Assembly: GCA_028131545.1 (NCBI GenBank)
Contig: JAOICL010000025.1
Coordinates: 1 to 34,512 of the forward strand
Direction of reading: 5' to 3'
From: Vibrio sp.
Lineage (GTDB): Bacteria > Pseudomonadota > Gammaproteobacteria > Enterobacterales > Vibrionaceae
DNA length: 34,512 nt
The notes under the pieces: model-generated
The model's database searches: none
The model's input: the letters and a program-made list of their open reading frames with translations, nothing else
Told to the model about the DNA's origin: nothing
Program-made: the position numbers and the translations under genes
Part shown: in pieces, positions 17,304 through 25,860 of the stretch
Layout: every line of letters starts with the position of its first letter
Numbering within the stretch: the first letter of the stretch is position 1

Positions 17304-17615
17304 TTACTTTGTATTTTGTTGCTTATCTTCGATAGTTAGATCACGAATACGACGGCTTAGTTCACGGCGCTGTTTCGATATCTCTGCGCTTTTGATGATA
17401 TGGTCATCGATACGATCTTCATAATCAGAACGCATGTTCTTTACGATGACAACAATTTCATCATAGCTCATACCTGGTTCTAAATAATCAACGAGGTTAG
17501 CTAGTAGGTCAGCACGTTTTTGGTTATCACGAACTTTCTTTTCGTTATCTGATAACTCACGTTTTAGTTTGTTCTTTTGACGTGCTAGGTTAACGATTTC
17601 AAATACACCGCTCAT
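17304..17615 (-). CDS. tmaR: TmaR/YeeX (DUF496) pole-localising PTS regulator
   Basis: This 103-residue coiled-coil protein matches E. coli YeeX, now called TmaR, along its full length: [67 protein letters not shown]. coli TmaR clusters at a cell pole and holds enzyme I of the sugar phosphotransferase system there, controlled by tyrosine phosphorylation. The equivalent tyrosine (in SDYED, Y65 here) is kept. The frame continues upstream to 17759, but that part is unlike the family. GAGGA seven bases before the ATG at 17615 fixes the start. It is divergent from yceH. Confidence 0.93.
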   Translation of the reverse strand: MSGVFEIVNLARQKNKLKRELSDNEKKVRDNQKRADLLANLVDYLEPGMSYDEIVVIVKNMRSDYEDRIDDHIIKSAEISKQRRELSRRIRDLTIEDKQQNTK

Positions 17616-17764
17616 AGTTGGTTCCTCTGATCTGTTTAAACAGGCACTTAATGCCACAGTTGTTTGTTTTAATGTAATTCTAAGGCTAAATTTTAAAGAT
17701 AAATGAAACATAGCATACAAGTACGTAGGAGTGAACCTACGCAAGGTGATAGGCAGCAAAGAAA

Positions 17765-18430
17765 ATGAAATTACAATTAAACCAAATAGAGGCTCGCATC
17801 ATTGGAGCACTCATCGAAAAAGCAATTACCACCCCCGATTATTATCCACTCAGCCTAAATAGCTTGATGACCGCGTGTAATCAAAAAAGTAACCGTGAAC
17901 CCGTATTATCGTTGAACGAGTCAGAAGTAGGGGCAGCGGTTAATCGTTTAATCGATAAAAATATTGTGACTCTAGAGGGCGGTTTCAATGCTCGGACTTC
18001 CAAGTATGCACATCGCTTTTGTAATACGACTTTTGGTGACCTACAGCTTACGGATAAAGAGATAGCCGTTGTGTGTTGTTTATTATTAAGAGGTCCACAA
18101 ACGCCAGGAGAAATTAAGACAAGAACGAATCGTCTTGCGCAGTTCGGTGATGTTAAAGAAGTGGAAGCAACGCTTGAATCATTAATGAGCAATACGTTTG
18201 GGATCATGGTTGAAAAGTTAGAAAAAGAGCCGGGTAAGCGAGAAGCTCGATATCGTCAGCTCTTTACAGAAGCGGATAATCCAATCACAGTTCATCATGT
18301 ATTACAGACAAGTAATGCAACGGCATCGGTAGCGTTAAGTCGAGATGAGGTGGTAAAACACATTGAATTCCATTCAAAGGAACTCGAGCGATACCAAGCA
18401 TTACTAAAGGATATAAATGAAGAGTTATAA
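17765..18430 (+). CDS. yceH: YceH-family (UPF0502/DUF480) winged-helix protein
   Basis: This 221-residue protein closely follows E. coli Yce[84 protein letters not shown] and [13 protein letters not shown]. The fold is two winged-helix domains, so nucleic-acid binding is plausible, but the function is not established. A C-terminal segment ([16 protein letters not shown]) looks like a short coiled coil. The ribosome site is weak (GCAAAGAAA before ATG). It is followed 105 bp later by yhbQ on the same strand. Confidence 0.95.
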   Translation: MKLQLNQIEARIIGALIEKAITTPDYYPLSLNSLMTACNQKSNREPVLSLNESEVGAAVNRLIDKNIVTLEGGFNARTSKYAHRFCNTTFGDLQLTDKEIAVVCCLLLRGPQTPGEIKTRTNRLAQFGDVKEVEATLESLMSNTFGIMVEKLEKEPGKREARYRQLFTEADNPITVHHVLQTSNATASVALSRDEVVKHIEFHSKELERYQALLKDINEEL

Positions 18431-18535
18431 ACAATCACTTGCGTATTAAGATATTGAATTAAAATATAATTTCAGTGAGGAGCTATTTGTTTGTTATAAT
18501 TTTGGAATATCATAGACGGCTAGGTTAGGGTGATC

Positions 18536-18820
18536 ATGGATGTGTGGCAAGTCTACTTAATTAGAAATTGCCATAATGCATTATATTGTGGAATTTCTAA
18601 TAACGTCGATAGAAGATTTCAACTTCATCAGACAGGAAAAGGAGCAAAAGCTCTTAGAGGTAAAGGGCCTTTGCTGCTTGTGTGGCGATCCGATCCAGCA
18701 CTAGAGCTCACGAAATCACAAGCTTTGAAAGTGGAAGCTCAGATCAAAAAGTTGCCGAAGATACAGAAAGAACGCATTGTGACTAAGCAATGTTTACCGG
18801 TTAGAATTACCATAGATTGA
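18536..18820 (+). CDS. yhbQ: GIY-YIG domain protein YhbQ (UPF0213)
   Basis: This small single-domain GIY-YIG protein has 94 residues. The family core is visible as VYLIRNCHNALYCGIS (Y-x11-YCGI in place of GIY-x-YIG), then the catalytic Arg region DRRFQLHQTGKGAKALRGKGP and the Glu-containing KVEAQIKKLPKIQKERIV. It matches E. coli YhbQ, reported as a DNA nuclease of structure-specific type; its cellular role is unclear. AGGG with a short spacer selects the ATG at 18536 over the GTG at 18530. The stop is only 6 bp from the luxP start, so it is almost certainly co-transcribed with luxPQ. Confidence 0.94.
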   Translation: MDVWQVYLIRNCHNALYCGISNNVDRRFQLHQTGKGAKALRGKGPLLLVWRSDPALELTKSQALKVEAQIKKLPKIQKERIVTKQCLPVRITID

Positions 18821-18826
18821 GAGCGT

Positions 18827-19978
18827 ATGTTGAAAATAACAGAGTTACGAATACATTACATTCAACATGCATTGATCATGATGACGCTCGCTATAGGTGT
18901 GTTGTTATGTTCTATAAAATCAGTAGCACACTCAAATCATAGCCATTATCAAATTGATGGTTATTGGTTATACCATCAGTTTATGCATGATTATCCCGAT
19001 CAAGCTAACTTAGTGGCGCCATTTGAACAGCAGGTCTTAAACTCAGCGGTTCCATTAAAAGCCAAACAAAGCCAAGAGATAAAAATTGCTTTAATTGTAC
19101 CAGGTAATCAAATCTCAGATTACTGGGTTAGAAATCAAAGAGCGCTTGAAGCTAGGTTAGAAGAATTAGGTATTGCCTATGATATAGATGATGCCTATGC
19201 AGGGGTAGAATCTATGACCGTCGCGCAAATGAATGTACTTGTGGATGCGATGGATGAACAAGTCGATTATATCATCTCTACTTTCTATGATGCTCAACAC
19301 CAAAAACTCTTAGAACATATACTGTCTGATTCCAATGTAAAACTGATCTTACTGAATATCACATCACCACTAAAACGTTGGGATGGACGGCAACCTTTTT
19401 TCTATGCTGGGTTTGATCATATATTAGGAACTGAAATATTAGCACGAGAATTTAAAAGGCGTTTCCCTGAGGGAGCGGATTATGCATTGCTGCATTATTT
19501 GAAAGGATATATTAGTGAAGCAAGAGGCGGTGCGTTTATTGAAGGAATGAATTATTTACAACAATACCGCTTATTATCTTCCTACTACACAGATGCGACA
19601 CAAGAGGGTGCGTACAGTAATGCCGTTGATTTACTCAATAAAAAACCACATTTAGATTTTATTTATGCCAGTTCTACCGATATTGCTATTGGTGCAACAC
19701 AAGCTGTAATTGATCGAAAGAAAGAAGGTATCGTTATTAATGGATGGGGTGGAGGAAGCAAAGAGCTTGAATACCTTCAAAAGGGCTACCTTGATTTTAC
19801 CGTGATGAGAATGAATGATGACACGGGTGTAGCGATTGCTGAAGCAATAAAAAATGATTTAGAAGGAAAAAAAGTGCCATTGATTTTTTCAGGTCAATTT
19901 GAATTGGTGACCAAAGAAGATACACCTCTATTTATTCAGCAGTTGAAACAAAGAGCCTTTAGGTATTCAGATCAATGA
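18827..19978 (+). CDS. luxP: LuxP, periplasmic autoinducer-2 receptor
   Basis: LuxP binds the furanosyl borate diester form of AI-2 in the periplasm and controls the kinase state of LuxQ. The 383-residue protein follows V. harveyi LuxP. The ligand-contacting positions known for LuxP are all kept: Gln95, Ser97 and Trp100 in PGNQISDYWVRN, Asn in LILLNITSP, Arg in GYISEARGG, Thr-Asp in ASSTDIAIGA, Trp in INGWGGGSKEL and Arg in TVMRMNDDTG. It has a signal peptide ending near SVAHS with an unusually long N-region. The stop overlaps the luxQ start by four bases (ATGA), so translation is coupled. Confidence 0.97.
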   Translation: MLKITELRIHYIQHALIMMTLAIGVLLCSIKSVAHSNHSHYQIDGYWLYHQFMHDYPDQANLVAPFEQQVLNSAVPLKAKQSQEIKIALIVPGNQISDYWVRNQRALEARLEELGIAYDIDDAYAGVESMTVAQMNVLVDAMDEQVDYIISTFYDAQHQKLLEHILSDSNVKLILLNITSPLKRWDGRQPFFYAGFDHILGTEILAREFKRRFPEGADYALLHYLKGYISEARGGAFIEGMNYLQQYRLLSSYYTDATQEGAYSNAVDLLNKKPHLDFIYASSTDIAIGATQAVIDRKKEGIVINGWGGGSKELEYLQKGYLDFTVMRMNDDTGVAIAEAIKNDLEGKKVPLIFSGQFELVTKEDTPLFIQQLKQRAFRYSDQ

Positions 19979-22491
19979 ATACTCTCCAGAGTAAAAAATC
20001 AGGACTGATTTCTTTAATCATACGCACTGTTTTTTTTATAAACGGTGTACTTTTGCTCGTCACCTTATTACAAAACTTTGAGGTGACATCCAGCCTTGCA
20101 GAAAAAGAAATCGGTAGAACCAATGAAAAAACATCGCTTATTGTACAATCATTTTTTGATTACCATTTAAATACGTTAAAAATTCAACAAGATAGTAATA
20201 CACAAAGTGATACATTACAAAGTGCGGTGGCGGAACGTAATTATGATGTGATGGGACATTATTTTAAGCAGTATGATAGCCGTTCATTGAATATCACACC
20301 GGATTTCCGTTTAATTTTTAAAGATGGTCGTATTATTTGGCATGACGGTATTTACCGCTTTTATGGATTTGATTCAGCGTATTTAGAAAGTTTATCGACC
20401 TCGTTATTAATGCGAGATGATTGGCATTTATTTGAAACCAGTGCAAAACATAAAATACAGCATCTCTTATTGAGACAAGCACCCATTATCGACAATCAGA
20501 CAGGGGAGGTGATCGCGAGCTTGATCACTGCTGTTATTTTGAATGAGAACTTTTCATTATTATCTGAAGTACGAAGAGCATCTAAAAGCGATGATGTGGT
20601 ATTAGTGGCCAATGGGGACATCATTGCATCGACGGATAAAGGAATTACTCTGAATTTACTAATGGCTGATACGGATAGTATGACAGGCTTGATTGTGGCA
20701 GAGACTCCTATCAAAGTCAGTTATACTCCTACCTATTTAACACTGTACGCTACGTCCAATAATGAGAAGATCGTACATTATCAAAACGAACATTACATTC
20801 GGCTTTCTATTATTCTCTTTATTGCCTTCTTACTCGCAATGGTTGTTCGATATTGGTTCAGTAAGCAAGTGACATCTGAATTAATGACGTTGATTAATTA
20901 TTCAAATAAAGTGGTCATTGGTACTCAACTTTCTTCATTTAAAGGCTCCAAAATTAAAGAGTTTGATGAACTCGGCTTAGTTTTAGAATCTAACTTTCGT
21001 AGAATCAATGATCAAGAAAAGACCTTTGAAGATTTGTTTAATTACTCGTATCTTCCCATTTTAGAATGGGATAAATACGGTCATATTATCCAAATGAACC
21101 CTTCAGGAAAAAGTGTGTTTAGTGAACAAGGTCAAGAGCATTATGATTATTCACTGCATTTATTTGCGCCTTATATTGATAGGTGTTTAGCGGGTGAAAT
21201 ACTAACAGGTGTTAATATTGAGCTTGGTGAACGGATCTTTCGTTGGAACCTATCTCCTATTTATGCACAAGGGTACATTCAAAGTATTATCGCTCAAGGG
21301 CAAGATATTACGAGCCTTGTTGAAGCTGAGAAACACAGTCATCAAGCTAAAAATGAAGCTGAAAAGGCGGCGCAGCTGAGAGCTGATTTTCTTGCTCGAA
21401 TGAGCCATGAACTGCGTACACCATTAAACGGAATTTTAGGTATATCTCAGTTACTAAAAAGCGACCTTGAGAAAACGAAATACAATCATCAGTTAGATAT
21501 TTTATGTGATAGTGGTGAGCATTTATTGGCGGTACTGGATGATATTTTAGATTTTTCTAAGGTAGAACAAGGTCAATTCACGATAGATAAATCGGACTTT
21601 TCACTTAATAAAGTTTTGGTAATGATAGACAAAACCTTTTCATCATTATGTGATAGTAAAGGAATACAATTTTCATTACATAATACCGTTTCTCAATCGT
21701 TATCTATTTATTCCGATAAAAAGCGACTGAACCAGATACTGTTTAATTTGCTGAGTAATGCTGCAAAGTTTACTAAAGAAGGTGAAGTGTCTTTAACGGT
21801 TGCCGTAAATGAAGACAAAGGCAGCTTGTTACTTAAAGTAAAAGATACTGGAATTGGTATTTCGGAAGAGAAATTAGATATCATCTTTGACCCTTTTGTA
21901 CAGGCGGATATAGGAACAACTCGAGAATTTGGAGGAAGTGGGCTTGGGCTTGCCATCGTACAAAGTCTTGTCTCATTACTTGGTGGGTCGATATCGGTGT
22001 CAAGTCAGTATGGACAAGGCAGTGAATTTACTATTGAACTGCTTGATATTGTCTCCAAACAACAAGGGAGAATTGAAACGAAAGAAGTACCGGCAGGATC
22101 GCAGTCGTTTTTTATTGATAGAGTCATTCGAGTGTTACTCGTTGAAGATAATCATACTAATGCGTATATATTAAGGGCATTTTGTATGAAGTTAAATATG
22201 GATGTAACGTGGGCTAAAGAGGGGCAAGAAGCATTGGATTTATTAGTCAGTGAGCCTGATTTTGAACTGATTATTATGGATAATCAGTTACCGAACATGG
22301 ATGGGACTGAAGTGACGCGTATTATTCGTGAAGAGAAATTACTGACGATGCCAATATTAGCCTGTACTGCCGATCAACAACTGGAAACCGAGCAGGCATT
22401 TATTGAGGCTGGAGCCAATGGAGTACTGGTTAAGCCAATAAAAGAGAAAAACTTTTTAGAATCGTTAAATCAATTAAAACATTTACTGTAA
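19975..22491 (+). CDS. luxQ: LuxQ, hybrid sensor kinase for autoinducer-2
   Basis: LuxQ partners with LuxP and switches between kinase and phosphatase for the quorum phosphorelay through LuxU to LuxO. The 838-residue protein has a membrane span at about 15-32, a periplasmic tandem PAS region to about 277, a second span at about 278-296 (LSIILFIAFLLAMVVRYWF), a cytoplasmic PAS region, the histidine kinase core with phospho-His H478 in LARMSHELRTPLNG, ATPase boxes NAAKF, DTGIGI and GGSGLGLAI, and a receiver with D769 in IIMDNQLPNMDG and Lys in LVKPIK. There is no HPt domain, as expected for LuxQ. luxU and luxO are not in the window. luxQ ends 26 bp from a convergent small gene. Confidence 0.97.
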   Translation: MNTLQSKKSGLISLIIRTVFFINGVLLLVTLLQNFEVTSSLAEKEIGRTNEKTSLIVQSFFDYHLNTLKIQQDSNTQSDTLQSAVAERNYDVMGHYFKQYDSRSLNITPDFRLIFKDGRIIWHDGIYRFYGFDSAYLESLSTSLLMRDDWHLFETSAKHKIQHLLLRQAPIIDNQTGEVIASLITAVILNENFSLLSEVRRASKSDDVVLVANGDIIASTDKGITLNLLMADTDSMTGLIVAETPIKVSYTPTYLTLYATSNNEKIVHYQNEHYIRLSIILFIAFLLAMVVRYWFSKQVTSELMTLINYSNKVVIGTQLSSFKGSKIKEFDELGLVLESNFRRINDQEKTFEDLFNYSYLPILEWDKYGHIIQMNPSGKSVFSEQGQEHYDYSLHLFAPYIDRCLAGEILTGVNIELGERIFRWNLSPIYAQGYIQSIIAQGQDITSLVEAEKHSHQAKNEAEKAAQLRADFLARMSHELRTPLNGILGISQLLKSDLEKTKYNHQLDILCDSGEHLLAVLDDILDFSKVEQGQFTIDKSDFSLNKVLVMIDKTFSSLCDSKGIQFSLHNTVSQSLSIYSDKKRLNQILFNLLSNAAKFTKEGEVSLTVAVNEDKGSLLLKVKDTGIGISEEKLDIIFDPFVQADIGTTREFGGSGLGLAIVQSLVSLLGGSISVSSQYGQGSEFTIELLDIVSKQQGRIETKEVPAGSQSFFIDRVIRVLLVEDNHTNAYILRAFCMKLNMDVTWAKEGQEALDLLVSEPDFELIIMDNQLPNMDGTEVTRIIREEKLLTMPILACTADQQLETEQAFIEAGANGVLVKPIKEKNFLESLNQLKHLL

Positions 22492-22517
22492 AGCAAATTA
22501 GATTAAGAAAATACAGA

Positions 22518-22727
22518 TCAAGAGAACAGTGACATGATTGTATCGCGCTCTTCCTGAGTTAATACAGGTTGCTCTTCTTCTTTGATCAAAAAACCAATCT
22601 CAGACTGTAACTCTTTTAGTTCATTAACTTGAAGTGTTTGCACGGCTTTCAATATAGATTCTAAATCGAACTTTGTTTGTTCTTGTTCTAATGTTTTCAT
22701 TACCGGTTGCTCTTGCATTTCCATCAT
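22518..22727 (-). CDS. Small 69-residue acidic protein, function unknown
   Basis: AAGGA six bases before ATGATG gives a good start. The product is Glu/Gln-rich and largely helical (FDLESILKAVQTLQVNELKELQSEIGFLI, EERDTIMSLFS), without signal peptide or membrane segment. It lies between luxQ (convergent) and helD (divergent). The LESILKAVQTLQVNELKELQSEI part resembles short amphipathic or coiled-coil proteins that act as adaptors, but I do not recognise it and no partner can be named. The strong ribosome site and its position in an otherwise coding-free gap make it likely to be real. Confidence 0.65.
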   Translation of the reverse strand: MMEMQEQPVMKTLEQEQTKFDLESILKAVQTLQVNELKELQSEIGFLIKEEEQPVLTQEERDTIMSLFS

Positions 22728-22783
22728 CGCTTATCCTTAGCCTTTAAAAGAAAATTTCAATTGATACTTTGTACACTTTATCA

Positions 22784-22806
22784 TCTAACATGATGAGAAT
22801 GTTAGA
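22784..22806. promoter_or_regulatory. 8-bp inverted repeat in the helD / small-gene intergenic region
   Basis: TCTAACAT and ATGTTAGA flank a 7-base spacer, about 108 bp before the helD start and 57 bp before the divergent small gene. The form fits an operator half-site pair; no known regulator consensus is evident. Confidence 0.35.
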
Positions 22807-22913
22807 GCTGGGTCATATTCATCAGTTTATATATTTGATCTCGATAGCAAATATTAACATTTTAAGGTTTAATAAAGCCATATAATGATAGATGTAACGA
22901 TCAGGAGCCAACT

Positions 22914-24995
22914 TTGATATTAAAAGCCTCTAAAACAGCAGCGTATTTTGCCCAAAATGAATTTCACTCGATCGAAGTGATCGGCAATATGATCAAGCTG
23001 AGCGCAAGATTTTCAGAGGTGATCCTCCCTTTTTCAAAATGGAATGGAAAGGTAGAAGTACGTCATGGCTTGATTTGGTCTACGATTCGTTTTCATGGCT
23101 ATCCGAATGATAAAAAGCTGACTCTATGGGAAGTCAAAGGGTTAAGTGAAGCAGGGTGTGCCCCATTTTGTGAAGTGTTAATTGAACGATATCAAGAATG
23201 GCATCAAGAGCAAGCTGAGATGCTGCTTAAACATTACATGAAATGGGAAGAAAACTTTCATGCACTAGTTGATTACCGTTGTTATATTGATGATCGATGT
23301 ATTTCAACGTTGATTGGATCGCTGGATACTGTTTTGAATGATCTGGAATTAACTCGATCGGATCTTATTAATCGACTGCCTAATCTACCTGAAGATATTA
23401 AAAGTTGGCTTAGTTCGCCGCATGAAACCTTACAAACACATAATGAAGCATGGCTAAAAAGTAAAAAAGAACACTATAAGGCCTTTTTTCATTCAATTGA
23501 AACTTCCCCTCTTAATGATACTCAGCAAACCGCTGTATTATTGAATAATAATGCAAACTTGATTCTAGCGGGTGCCGGTTCAGGAAAAACCAGTGTACTA
23601 GCAACGCGGGTGGCTCACTTGATCCAGCATGAGCAGGTGACACCTGATTCTATTCTTCTATTAGCGTATGGCCGAGATGCAGCCACTGAAATGCGAGAAA
23701 GACTCGCTAAATTAAATATAGAAGGTGCGAGTCGTGTTCAGATTTATACGTTCCATCAATTGGGACTGAATATATTAAAAAGTGGCGACAAGAACCCCAT
23801 TAAATTGAGTGAATTAGCCACCAATAAAGAAAGCAGACACCTTTGGTTATCTCAGTGGTTAACGACGCATTGGGATAATAAAAGTTACCGGTCGCGCTGG
23901 CTAAAGCATTTTTCATCTTGGTCAATTGCCTACTTAAAAGGGGATGTAGATTTACTTGCACAAACAGAAAATGCAAAGTTAATTGACTGGTTAGACAAAC
24001 AGCTCCTTGTACTATCACAATTAGGGTTAACTCAAAAACAGCTAGAAGACACCCTAAACGCAAATGAGAGCTACAGTGCTGAAGAAATAGATCGTTTTAT
24101 CAGTGAGTTAAAACTGGTATACCCATGTTATAAAGCGTGGAAAAAAGAGCTGAAAGAGCAAGGTGAAATTGACTTTATCACAATGGTGACAAAAGCAACC
24201 AAAGAAGTCACGAAAGGGCGTTATTGTTCTAAATGGACGCATATATTAGTCGATGAATACCAAGATATTTCAGAAGAACGCCTCGATTTAGTTCAGGCAC
24301 TGTATGAACAATCATTAGATAATCGCCTCTTTGCTGTTGGTGATGATTGGCAAGCTATCTACCAATTTGCGGGTGCTAAACTTCGTCTTACAACGCACTT
24401 CTCTGAGCGCTTTCCCTTTTCTAGTGTCACTTCTCTTGATACGACGTATCGGTTTAATAATAAAATTGGTGAAGTCGCCAATGCTTTTATACAAAAGAAT
24501 CCAAATCAATTGAATAAAACATTAATGAGCTTTAAGCAACAGAAGCCAAAATCGGTGGTGTTATGTTCAATCAAATTATTAGAAAAAACGTTAAATGATT
24601 TAAATCAAGATCCTGAAAGTGTAGGGAAGCAAGTCTTATTACTTGGGCGTAATCATTTTCACCGTCCAGAGCACTTAGATCATTGGAAAACCATTTTCCC
24701 TAATATCAATATGTCATTTATGACGTGTCATGCAAGCAAAGGTAAAGAAGCGGATTATGTGTTTATTGTAAATGTAGATGAAGGGCAATTTCCAACCAAA
24801 AGAAGGTTGGTTCACCTTGATAGCGTATTAATGACAGACAACAATGAAGCATACCCCGATGCCGATGAGCGACGCTTATTTTATGTTGCATTAACTCGAG
24901 CTAAGGAAAAGGCATGGGTTATGTATAATGGTGGTGGTTCCGCTTTCGTTCAAGAGTTGTTAGAAGGTGACTATCCGATTATCAATAAACGCTAG
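22914..24995 (+). CDS. helD: DNA helicase IV (HelD), UvrD-like superfamily 1
   Basis: The 693-residue protein follows E. coli HelD, including its N-terminal domain (LKASKTAAYFAQ against LKATTLGKRLAQ, LIPF/ILPF, RGLVW/HGLIW). Helicase motifs are Walker A LAGAGSGKTS, Ia LLLAYGRDAATEM, II ILVDEYQDIS, III FAVGDDWQAIYQFAGA, IV LDTTYRFNNKIGEVAN, V MTCHASKGKEADYVFIV and VI DERRLFYVALTRAKEKAWV. It unwinds DNA 3' to 5' in recombination and repair. The start is a TTG, fixed by AGGAG with a six-base spacing and by alignment with the E. coli N-terminus. mgsA follows in opposite orientation; helD and mgsA are also neighbours in E. coli. Confidence 0.96.
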   Translation: MILKASKTAAYFAQNEFHSIEVIGNMIKLSARFSEVILPFSKWNGKVEVRHGLIWSTIRFHGYPNDKKLTLWEVKGLSEAGCAPFCEVLIERYQEWHQEQAEMLLKHYMKWEENFHALVDYRCYIDDRCISTLIGSLDTVLNDLELTRSDLINRLPNLPEDIKSWLSSPHETLQTHNEAWLKSKKEHYKAFFHSIETSPLNDTQQTAVLLNNNANLILAGAGSGKTSVLATRVAHLIQHEQVTPDSILLLAYGRDAATEMRERLAKLNIEGASRVQIYTFHQLGLNILKSGDKNPIKLSELATNKESRHLWLSQWLTTHWDNKSYRSRWLKHFSSWSIAYLKGDVDLLAQTENAKLIDWLDKQLLVLSQLGLTQKQLEDTLNANESYSAEEIDRFISELKLVYPCYKAWKKELKEQGEIDFITMVTKATKEVTKGRYCSKWTHILVDEYQDISEERLDLVQALYEQSLDNRLFAVGDDWQAIYQFAGAKLRLTTHFSERFPFSSVTSLDTTYRFNNKIGEVANAFIQKNPNQLNKTLMSFKQQKPKSVVLCSIKLLEKTLNDLNQDPESVGKQVLLLGRNHFHRPEHLDHWKTIFPNINMSFMTCHASKGKEADYVFIVNVDEGQFPTKRRLVHLDSVLMTDNNEAYPDADERRLFYVALTRAKEKAWVMYNGGGSAFVQELLEGDYPIINKR

Positions 24996-25072
24996 ATTAT
25001 CTTATGGTAAACGCGCTATCTGGTTAAATTCAACGGATGAAATCTATTTCCTCATTCATGAAACAATGGAAT

Positions 25073-25113
25073 AAGAAAGCAGGCTGGTGACGTTGTCACT
25101 AATCGGCTTTCTT
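25073..25113 (+). terminator. Hairpin downstream of helD
   Basis: Outer arms AAGAAAGC (25073-25080) and GCTTTCTT (25106-25113) enclose a tight inner hairpin GTGAC-gtt-GTCAC (25087-25099). ACTCTTTT follows on the plus strand. It lies 78 bp past the helD stop. Confidence 0.45.
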
Positions 25114-25157
25114 ACTCTTTTGTCGCGCTAAACTAACTTGAACTTAAAGTATTGAGT

Positions 25158-25202
25158 GTGCAAGTTATCGAGGTGCAAGTTATCGATGGGCAAATTATCG
25201 AT
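25158..25202. repeat. Three 15-bp tandem units just beyond the mgsA stop
   Basis: Units start at 25158, 25173 and 25188 with a strict 15-base period (GTGCAAGTTATCGAG, GTGCAAGTTATCGAT, GGGCAAATTATCGAT). They lie 7 to 52 bases past the mgsA stop codon. Confidence 0.9.
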
Positions 25203-25208
25203 GAATTG

Positions 25209-25664
25209 TCACGTTCGCTTGGCTAAGTAAGCTGGGTAATCAGGTATCTCGATTTTTACTTCTTTTGTGAGTAAGTCTGAAGAGAAGAAGAAATCAGCGC
25301 TGGCTTGATTGGTTGCAACCGGAATATTCCATACATTTGCGATTCTTAATAATGCTTTCACATCAGGATCATGAGGGGCGGCATTTAATGGATCCCAAAA
25401 GAAGATCAGCATGTCTATTTTCCCTTCTGAGATCAGAGCACCGAGCTGTTGATCTCCTCCCATTGGTCCACTAATTAAACTGTTGATGTCCATACCCGTA
25501 TGGCTATGAATGAGAGTACCCGTTGTGCCAGTTGCATACAGCTCATGTGTACTGAGTTTTTGTTTATTGTGAGTCACCCAATTTAGCAGAGAGGCTTTAC
25601 AGTGATCGTGTGCAACTAACGCAATGTGTTTCTTTTTTGATATAACGCGTGTCGTTTTATCCAT
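25209..25664 (-). CDS. mgsA: Methylglyoxal synthase
   Basis: This 151-residue enzyme converts dihydroxyacetone phosphate to methylglyoxal plus phosphate, a bypass that relieves sugar-phosphate stress. It matches E. coli Mgs[15 protein letters not shown] at the N-terminus, [12 protein letters not shown], the catalytic-Asp segment [53 protein letters not shown] and [11 protein letters not shown] at the end. Length is as in the family. The product is toxic. The TmaR, Tkt and Tal genes in the same window also serve central sugar metabolism, but there is no operon link. Confidence 0.97.
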   Translation of the reverse strand: MDKTTRVISKKKHIALVAHDHCKASLLNWVTHNKQKLSTHELYATGTTGTLIHSHTGMDINSLISGPMGGDQQLGALISEGKIDMLIFFWDPLNAAPHDPDVKALLRIANVWNIPVATNQASADFFFSSDLLTKEVKIEIPDYPAYLAKRT

Positions 25665-25860
25665 TCTAATATTTCCCTTTATTCTTTGGATGATTAGATT
25701 ATATATCTAAAATTCATGAAGTGGCAGAGTGTTGTAGTACGATGCCATGAATGTTCTCAGTTTACTCCCAATCATATATCTACAAATATTTCCTCCTAAA
25801 CAGTATCATCGGATTCAGCGTATATACTTTTGATTACACTATCATGACGAGTAATGGCTA

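Noticed and set aside
17616..17759. 48-residue N-terminal extension of tmaR
   Set aside because: Family members begin at the [12 protein letters not shown] position and GAGGA precedes that ATG; the extension is intergenic sequence that happens to be open.
18827..22491. luxPQ as a novel signalling system
   Set aside because: All ligand contacts and the hybrid kinase layout match the known AI-2 receptor; only its genomic context is of interest.
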